Shown here in pieces: positions 6,674 to 11,416 of a DNA stretch of 11,416 nucleotides. This DNA comes from Acidobacteriota bacterium (GTDB lineage: Bacteria; Acidobacteriota; Polarisedimenticolia; J045), in contig JALTMS010000533.1 of the NCBI GenBank assembly GCA_027001345.1, positions 1 through 11,416 of the forward strand, given 5' to 3'. The notes under the pieces are model-generated. The model did not search any database. It saw only the letters and a list, made by a program, of their open reading frames with translations, and was not told the DNA's origin. The first letter of the stretch is position 1. Each line of letters opens with the position of its first letter. Position numbers and translations under genes: made by a program.

Positions 6674-7689
6674 GGCTGCGCGGCCGGGAAAGCTGGACCC
6701 TCGGCCGCCTTGCCGCGGCCCTCGGCAGACCCTGGCAGGGGCAATCCGAGTGCGTGATCGAAGGGGTCGCCAGCCTGGCCGCCGCGGGTGAAAAGGACCT
6801 GGCGGCGGTCTACGACCCCCGTCAGGCCGGGTTACTGATCGCTTCCCGGGCGGCTGTGGTGATCGTCCCTCAGACGGCTACCGTCGACCAGCGGAACCTG
6901 ATCGTCTCGCCCTGCCCGAAGGCGGATTTTGCCCGGGCCGTGGAACTGATCCGTCCGACGACGGCTCCCCAGCCCGGTATTCACCCCTCGGCGGTGATCG
7001 ACCCTTCCGCGGAGATCGCCGAAGATGCCGAGATCGGGCCACTGGTGGTGGTCTCCAGGGGGTGCCGGGTCGGACCGGGTTGCCGCCTGGGCGCCGGTGC
7101 GGTGCTCCTCGAGGAGGTCGAACTCGGTGCGCGGGTCGCTCTTCATCCGCGGGTCGTGCTCTACCCCCGGACGATCATCGGCGACGACGTGCTGGTACTG
7201 GCGGGCGCCGTGATCGGCGCGCCCGGCTTCGGCCAGGCCCACGATGAGGACGGTCGTGCGGTGCGCGTGCCCCATCTGGGCCGCGTGGTCGTGGCGCCCG
7301 GTGCGGAGATCGGTGCGAACACCACCATCGATCGCGCCGCCTTCGGCGAGACCGGCATCGGCGCCCGGGCCAAGCTGGACAATCTGGTCCAGATCGGCCA
7401 CAACGCGGTGGTGGGCGAGGATGCGATGATCGCTGCCCAGTCGGGCCTGTCCGGCAGCAGCCGCCTCGGACGTGGGGTTCGGGTCGGGGGGCAGTCGGGC
7501 CTGGCCGATCACGTGGAGGTAGCCGACGGAGCTGCCGTCGCGGCCAAGACGGCAGTCTTTCACTCCGTCGCTGAGAAAGAAATCGTCGCGGGCATTCCGG
7601 CTCGTCCCATCGCCTCCTGGCGGCGGATGGTGGCGGTCCAGGCCCGCCTTCCGGAACTCTGGGCCAAGCTCCGCAACCTCGTGGAGTAG
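6670..7689 (+). CDS. lpxD: UDP-3-O-(3-hydroxyacyl)glucosamine N-acyltransferase LpxD
   Basis: LpxD transfers a 3-hydroxyacyl chain from acyl-ACP to the 2-amino group of UDP-3-O-acyl-glucosamine, the third step of lipid A synthesis, in the cytoplasm. At 339 residues it is almost the size of the E. coli enzyme. An N-terminal uridine-recognition domain occupies about 1-100. A left-handed beta helix of isoleucine/valine-led hexapeptide repeats follows from about 104 to 310. A short helical tail ends the protein. The signature IGANTTIDRAAFGETGIG lies at 214-231 and DNLVQIGHN at 237-245; His244 aligns with the catalytic histidine of LpxD. GAPGFG at 183-188 corresponds to the family's GxxGFG turn. 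The ATG overlaps the skp stop by 4 bp, so translation is probably coupled. Nothing suggests truncation or loss of activity. Confidence 0.97.
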   Translation: MRLRGRESWTLGRLAAALGRPWQGQSECVIEGVASLAAAGEKDLAAVYDPRQAGLLIASRAAVVIVPQTATVDQRNLIVSPCPKADFARAVELIRPTTAPQPGIHPSAVIDPSAEIAEDAEIGPLVVVSRGCRVGPGCRLGAGAVLLEEVELGARVALHPRVVLYPRTIIGDDVLVLAGAVIGAPGFGQAHDEDGRAVRVPHLGRVVVAPGAEIGANTTIDRAAFGETGIGARAKLDNLVQIGHNAVVGEDAMIAAQSGLSGSSRLGRGVRVGGQSGLADHVEVADGAAVAAKTAVFHSVAEKEIVAGIPARPIASWRRMVAVQARLPELWAKLRNLVE

Positions 7690-7736
7690 CCGGCGCCGGA
7701 GCCGTCATCTCGAGTCCCGCGGGTCGGGGGACTCCC

Positions 7737-8207
7737 ATGGGAGGTCAAGTGAGCCAGCCCGATACTCTGGACATTGGCAGGATTCTCGAACTTCTGCCGC
7801 ACCGCTATCCCTTCCTGCTGATCGACCGTGTCGAGCAGATCGAACGCCGCCAGAGAGCCGTCGGCATCAAGAACGTGACGATCGGTGAGCCGTTTTTTCA
7901 GGGGCATTTTCCCGGCGCGCCGGTCATGCCGGGGGTGCTGATCGTCGAGGCTCTGGCCCAGACCGCCGGAGCGCTGATCATGCTCGAAGTCGATGATCCA
8001 GCGCGGCAACTGCTGCTTTTCAGCGGCATCGATGAGTGCCGTTTTCGCCGGCCGGTAGTTCCCGGTGATCGCCTCGAGCTGGAAGTGGTCATTGAGCGAC
8101 TCAGGCCGACGATGGCCAAGGTCAGGGGGGTGGCCAGGGTCGATGGTGAGACCGCGGCGGAGGCGCTGCTTCTGTGCGCCATGATTCCGCGGGAGAAGGC
8201 CCCGTGA
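7737..8207 (+). CDS. fabZ: 3-hydroxyacyl-[acyl-carrier-protein] dehydratase FabZ
   Basis: FabZ dehydrates 3-hydroxyacyl-ACP to trans-2-enoyl-ACP in fatty acid synthesis and so competes with LpxA and LpxD for the same 3-hydroxyacyl-ACP pool. The 156-residue protein is a single hot-dog fold. LLPHRYPFLLIDRV (19-32) and GHFPGAPVMPGVLIVEALAQ (56-75) are diagnostic, with catalytic His57 and Glu71 both present. DECRFRRPVVPGD near 100 is also typical. It lies 47 bp after lpxD, the widest spacing in this part of the operon apart from the gap before the serine hydrolase, and overlaps the lpxA start by 4 bp (GTGA). Start choice is uncertain: ATG at 7737 is listed, but GTG at 7749 has GGGAGGT at 7739-7745 just upstream, and the protein would be 152 residues. 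Both versions contain the whole conserved domain. Confidence 0.96.
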   Translation: MGGQVSQPDTLDIGRILELLPHRYPFLLIDRVEQIERRQRAVGIKNVTIGEPFFQGHFPGAPVMPGVLIVEALAQTAGALIMLEVDDPARQLLLFSGIDECRFRRPVVPGDRLELEVVIERLRPTMAKVRGVARVDGETAAEALLLCAMIPREKAP

Positions 8208-9013
8208 TCGACTGGCTCGAGGGCATCGACGAACGGGCGGTGATTCACCCCGACGCGCGGATTGCGGGAGGGGTCTCGGTCGGTCCGTTCAGCGTCATCG
8301 GTCCGGAGGTGGAGATCGGTTCCGGCACCTGGATCGGTCCCCACGTGACGATCGACGGCCAGGTGCGGATCGGCGAGGACAACCGGATCTTTCCCGGCAC
8401 CACCATCGGCTTCGCGCCCCAGGACCTCAAGTACGCGGGTGAAGCGACACGGGTCGAGATCGGCGACCGCAACGTGTTTCGCGAGGGCTGCCAGGTGCAC
8501 CGAGGAACCATCGGTGGTGGTGGTCTGACTCAGATCGGCAGCGACAGCTTTTTCATGGTTCTCTCCCACGTGGCCCACGACTGTCGTATCGGCGACCACG
8601 TGATCTTCGCCAACGCGGGCACCCTGGCCGGGCACGTGGAAGTCGGCGACCACGCGACGATCGGAGCCTACACCGGCGTGCACCAGTTTTGTCGCATCGG
8701 CCAGCACGCCTTCATCGGTGGGTATTCGGTGGTCACTCGAGATGCGCTGCCCTACTGCCTGACCGTCGGCAACCGGGCCCTGTGCTACGGCATCAATCGA
8801 GTCGGCCTCAAGCGCAAGGGTTTCGCGAGGGACGCGATCAGCGCGCTCGAGCGCGCGACGCGCAAGATCTTCCGCCCCGAGACCCGGCGGGATCAGGCGC
8901 TGGTCGAGGTGGAGGCAGAGTTCGGTGGGATCGAGGAGGTGCGGCAAGTGGTGGAGTTCATTCGCTCCTCGCGCCGCGGGGTGATTCCGATCCGTCTCGG
9001 GCAGGGCACATGA
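8204..9013 (+). CDS. lpxA: Acyl-ACP-UDP-N-acetylglucosamine O-acyltransferase LpxA
   Basis: LpxA catalyses the first step of lipid A synthesis, moving a 3-hydroxyacyl chain from ACP to the 3-position of UDP-GlcNAc (or to the 3-amino group of UDP-GlcNAc3N in some bacteria). From the GTG at 8204, which overlaps the fabZ stop by 4 bp and follows a GGGAGAAGG sequence, it has 269 residues. Beta-helix hexapeptide repeats run from about 11 to 190, with a helical C-terminal domain after that. SHVAHDC places a histidine at residue 125, the same number as the catalytic His125 of E. coli LpxA. HQFC at 160-163 and GLKRKGF at 201-207 are family signatures. Gly173 occupies the chain-length-ruler position, which in E. 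coli goes with long (C14) acyl chains. The neighbouring GnnA-like gene leaves open which sugar nucleotide is used. An upstream in-frame ATG at 8174 is less likely. Confidence 0.96.
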   Translation: MIDWLEGIDERAVIHPDARIAGGVSVGPFSVIGPEVEIGSGTWIGPHVTIDGQVRIGEDNRIFPGTTIGFAPQDLKYAGEATRVEIGDRNVFREGCQVHRGTIGGGGLTQIGSDSFFMVLSHVAHDCRIGDHVIFANAGTLAGHVEVGDHATIGAYTGVHQFCRIGQHAFIGGYSVVTRDALPYCLTVGNRALCYGINRVGLKRKGFARDAISALERATRKIFRPETRRDQALVEVEAEFGGIEEVRQVVEFIRSSRRGVIPIRLGQGT

Positions 9014-9984
9014 ACACGGCTCTGCGGGCCGGCGTCGTCGGGGTCGGATCCCTCGGCCAGCATCACGCGCGGATCTACAGCGAGATGCCGGGTGTCGACC
9101 TGGTGGGTGTGGTGGACAGTGACCGCGACCGGGCCGAGGAAATCGCAGCACGCCATGGCTGCCGCGTGTTTGCTGATGTCGAGGCACTGGGCACAGAGGT
9201 CGATCTGGCCTCGGTCGCCACGCCGACGAGCACTCATCGGGTCGTTGCTGAAGTGCTGCTCGACGCGGGCGTGGCGGCTCTGGTGGAAAAGCCCCTGGCC
9301 GCTGACATCGAGCAGGGGCGATCGCTGGTGGCCCTGGCCGCCGCGCGGGGTGCACCGTTGATGGTGGGACACACCGAGCGCTTCAACCCGGCCGTCTCGG
9401 CTCTGCTCGAGCACACCGAGGATCCGCGCTTCATCGAGATTCACCGCCTGGCTCCCTTCGTACCCCGCAGCCTGGACGTGGACGTGATTCTCGACCTGAT
9501 GATCCACGACCTGGATCTGTGCCGGGTGCTGCTCTCCGGGGCCGAGGTGCAGAGCTTCGATGCCAGCGGCACGGCGGCCCTCACCGAGCGCATCGACATC
9601 GCTTCGGTGCGCCTGCGATTCGCCGGCGGCGCGGCGGCCAATCTGACGGCCTCCCGGATCAGCCAGGAGAGAATCCGCCGGGTGCGGGTGTTCGAGACCG
9701 GTGCGTTTCACGCCTGCGACACGGTCAGTGGCACGGCCCGCTCGTTCCGCGTGCAGCGGGATCCAGACGCTCCGCCGCGCATCGTCGGCCGGGATCTGGA
9801 CCTGCCGCCGGGCGAGCCGCTGGGACGGGAGTTGACAGCCTTCTGCCGGGCTGTGGCAAGTGGTGGGTCCGTGCCCGTGCCGGGAGAAGACGGACTGGCT
9901 GCTGTCGAACTGGCCCTCGAGATTCGGGACGACATCGAATCCCAGCTCAGCCGGTATCGGGCAGGCGGGAACTCTGCCCGGTGA
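9010..9984 (+). CDS. Gfo/Idh/MocA-family NAD(P)-dependent oxidoreductase, GnnA-like candidate
   Basis: This 324-residue protein has an N-terminal Rossmann fold with the dinucleotide loop GVGSLG at 11-16. The family motif EKP lies at 93-95 (Lys94 being the usual catalytic or cofactor-contacting lysine), with GHTERFNP at 120-127 and LDLMIHDLDL at 161-170, including His166. The C-terminal half is the substrate-binding alpha/beta domain. The ATG overlaps the lpxA stop by 4 bp. In Acidithiobacillus ferrooxidans, gnnA of this family lies beside lpxA and oxidises the 3-hydroxyl of UDP-GlcNAc, after which the aminotransferase GnnB makes UDP-GlcNAc3N for amide-linked lipid A. The ERFNP motif and the position suggest the same role here. 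However, no gnnB follows within the window, so another sugar-nucleotide or sugar oxidation remains possible. Fold is certain, substrate is inferred. Confidence 0.88.
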   Translation: MNTALRAGVVGVGSLGQHHARIYSEMPGVDLVGVVDSDRDRAEEIAARHGCRVFADVEALGTEVDLASVATPTSTHRVVAEVLLDAGVAALVEKPLAADIEQGRSLVALAAARGAPLMVGHTERFNPAVSALLEHTEDPRFIEIHRLAPFVPRSLDVDVILDLMIHDLDLCRVLLSGAEVQSFDASGTAALTERIDIASVRLRFAGGAAANLTASRISQERIRRVRVFETGAFHACDTVSGTARSFRVQRDPDAPPRIVGRDLDLPPGEPLGRELTAFCRAVASGGSVPVPGEDGLAAVELALEIRDDIESQLSRYRAGGNSAR

Positions 9985-10060
9985 GTCCGCGTGGGCGACG
10001 CCGGGGCGTCGGGCCGCGCCCCCTGCCGGACCGAGGTGGCAGATCCGAGGGTCGGGCGGG

Positions 10061-11215
10061 ATGATGGAGACGATGGTTGCCCCTCCACCGTCTGGACCGG
10101 TGCCGACTTGCCCTCCGGTTCACGAGTTTCTCCAGCGAAAGGTCGCCGCAGGCGCTTTTCCGTCGGCGGTCTATGCCTTCGGCCCTGCTGCTGATCGGCC
10201 GGCGGCGGAAGGGGCAGTGGGCTCGATGAGCCTCGAGCCCCACGCGGTAGCGGCGCGCCGCGACGCTCTGTACGACCTGGCGAGTGTCACCAAGGGGGCG
10301 ATGACGGCGGTGCTCGCCGCCCGCCTCGCCGATCGCGGCGTGGTCGATCTCGATCAACCCCTCGATGAGGTCCTGGTCGAACTCAGAGGCTATGCGGGCC
10401 GCACACCCTCGTTGACTTCGCTGCTCACTCACGACGCGGGGCTGCCTGCATGGGTGCCGCTCTACCGGGCTCCTGCTCAGGCCGATGCGGTGGCCACGAC
10501 GATCGCGGCTCTGCCCGCCGATCGTCCGGCGGGCAGTGGCGCGCTCTACTCCTGCCTGGGACCGATCCTGGCGCTGATCGCCCTGTGCCGCGTGACGGGC
10601 CGGGACGCTCCCGGCCTGCTGGACGAGGAGATTCGCCGGCCGCTCGGTCTGAGGGCCGACGAACTGGCCCTGTCGCCTCTGCCCGACTCGCTCGCGGAGC
10701 GGGTGGCCCCCACCGAACGGGGGCGGCGACGGGAGGCCGAACTGGCAGGTCCGGGGCTGCGGAGCGAGGAGGTGGCTCCGGGGCCCGACAGGGTGCTCTG
10801 TGGTCGGGTTCACGATGGCAATGCCGCGTTTCTCGGTGGTGCGGCGGGCAATGCCGGTCTGTTCGCGACCGCCGCAGCCCTGTTCCGCCTCGGTTCCGCC
10901 CTCGGCTGGTCGGAAGACTTCCTCTCGGCGGCCGCCCGGCGGCGACTGGCCCGGGTGGCGGCTGTCGGTCCGGACGGTGGTCGGACCTTCGGTTTCGAGT
11001 CGGCTGGCGGTGCCAGTGGCCCCGGCGCTCCTCTCGGCGACGACGCCTTCGGCCACGTGGGGTTCACCGGCACCTCCCTCTGGCTTGCGCCGGCCGGCGG
11101 ATGGGTGATGGTGCTGCTGACCAATCGCGTCCATCCCAGGTGGGTCGAGGCACCGATGCAGCAGTGGCGCGCCGTATTTCATTCCCTTTGCCGCGCGGCG
11201 CTGGAGTCCCGGTGA
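10061..11215 (+). CDS. Class C beta-lactamase-fold serine hydrolase (PBP4*/AmiE/esterase-like)
   Basis: A 384-residue member of the beta-lactamase/transpeptidase-like family (Pfam Beta-lactamase type). The nucleophile motif SVTK is at 75-78 within LYDLASVTKGAMTA. The C-terminal HVG at 332-334, inside GHVGFTGTSLWL, replaces KTG as in many esterases and peptidases of this group. VHDGNAAFLGGAAGNAGLF (250-268) recalls the AmiE/YbbE-like enzymes linked to muropeptide recycling. The second motif, normally YxN or YSD, reads YSC (163-165), which is odd. An arginine/glutamate-rich stretch at 219-237 looks like a loop insertion. I see no signal peptide or membrane segment, so a cytoplasmic location is predicted, unusual for cell-wall enzymes of this fold. 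ATG at 10061 is the first credible start after a 76-bp gap; ATGs at 10064 and 10073 are alternatives. True beta-lactamase activity is unlikely; substrate unknown. Confidence 0.85.
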   Translation: MMETMVAPPPSGPVPTCPPVHEFLQRKVAAGAFPSAVYAFGPAADRPAAEGAVGSMSLEPHAVAARRDALYDLASVTKGAMTAVLAARLADRGVVDLDQPLDEVLVELRGYAGRTPSLTSLLTHDAGLPAWVPLYRAPAQADAVATTIAALPADRPAGSGALYSCLGPILALIALCRVTGRDAPGLLDEEIRRPLGLRADELALSPLPDSLAERVAPTERGRRREAELAGPGLRSEEVAPGPDRVLCGRVHDGNAAFLGGAAGNAGLFATAAALFRLGSALGWSEDFLSAAARRRLARVAAVGPDGGRTFGFESAGGASGPGAPLGDDAFGHVGFTGTSLWLAPAGGWVMVLLTNRVHPRWVEAPMQQWRAVFHSLCRAALESR

Positions 11216-11416
11216 GCAGTCTCGCCTGGCGTGGGGGCGGCGGCGGGGTCTTGCCTCGCCGCGACGGCGAAGTGCGGCGGCTGCTACTGGCGGCGCTGAT
11301 CTCCGTGTTGCTCCATCTGCTGCTGGCTCTGCTGCTGCTGTGGGGCGTCGGCACGCGGGCCGAGGCTGAGCCGGAGGAGATCGTCGTACCTCTCAGCCTC
11401 GAGGCCCCCCCCGAGC
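11212..11416 (+). CDS. TonB-like protein, N-terminal part (3' truncated by window)
   Basis: An open frame starts at GTG 11212, overlapping the serine hydrolase stop by 4 bp (GTGA), and runs 68 codons to the window end without a stop. The N-terminus is glycine- and arginine-rich, and basic up to about residue 23. A single hydrophobic segment follows at about 24-46, very rich in leucine with one histidine (SVLLHLLL). After that comes an acidic, proline-containing stretch EAEPEEIVVPLSLEAPPE. A basic tail, one membrane anchor with a histidine, then a Glu/Pro-rich periplasmic linker is the plan of TonB and TolA-type energy transducers, and the VPLSL...PP pattern is common just after the anchor of TonB-like proteins. 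The C-terminal TonB domain would lie outside the window, so the call is tentative. That the frame is coding is well supported by the overlap and composition. Confidence 0.6.
   Translation, partial: MSSLAWRGGGGGVLPRRDGEVRRLLLAALISVLLHLLLALLLLWGVGTRAEAEPEEIVVPLSLEAPPE

Noticed and set aside
7898..9355. A 485-codon minus-strand open frame across fabZ, lpxA and the oxidoreductase
   Set aside because: It spans three secure plus-strand genes, is rich in Arg, His and Asp from complementing hexapeptide codons, and has no recognisable domain.
10061..11215. Antibiotic-resistance beta-lactamase
   Set aside because: The SxxK-containing fold is shared with esterases and peptidases. The lack of a signal peptide, YSC in place of YxN, and HVG in place of KTG argue against a true beta-lactamase.

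Overview
The window is GC-rich (about two-thirds G+C by eye) chromosomal DNA from a Gram-negative, LPS-making bacterium. All convincing genes lie on the + strand and nearly all serve envelope biogenesis: phospholipid head-group synthesis, lipoprotein export, outer-membrane protein chaperoning and lipid A synthesis. A full-length ClpC (not the usual ClpA/ClpB pair of Gammaproteobacteria) next to lol and lpx genes, the single LolC/E-type permease and the lpxA-oxidoreductase pair fit Acidobacteriota or a related deep lineage. This placement is inference from gene content and was not tested by a search.

Left part (1-3336): the 3' end of a phosphatidylserine synthase (pssA); a secreted coiled-coil plus beta-domain protein of unknown function, with a plausible sigma70-type promoter of its own; then a LolC/E-type permease and its LolD ATPase, overlapping end to start. 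Centre (3376-5823): clpC, a two-AAA unfoldase with N-terminal repeats, a UVR segment and a ClpP-docking tripeptide, 39 bp behind lolD. A 316-bp gap (5824-6139) follows. It holds a GC hairpin, more dyad-rich DNA, a -10-like box and a T-rich leader, and probably separates two transcription units.

Right part (6140-11416): skp/ompH, lpxD, fabZ, lpxA, a Gfo/Idh/MocA oxidoreductase resembling GnnA, a class C beta-lactamase-fold serine hydrolase, and the start of a TonB-like protein cut by the window end. Four junctions here are 4-bp ATGA/GTGA overlaps, so this looks like one translationally coupled operon. FabZ and LpxA/LpxD share 3-hydroxyacyl-ACP intermediates: LpxA starts lipid A synthesis and LpxD adds the second pair of acyl chains. 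The oxidoreductase may alter the sugar nucleotide used by LpxA.

Most of the window is well-known biology. The points worth a second look are clpC standing where many bacteria have bamA, a GnnA-like gene with no aminotransferase partner beside it, a serine hydrolase with a changed second motif inside an lpx operon, and the unassigned secreted protein. I see no mobile elements, CRISPR arrays, tRNAs or rRNAs, and no clearly novel system.
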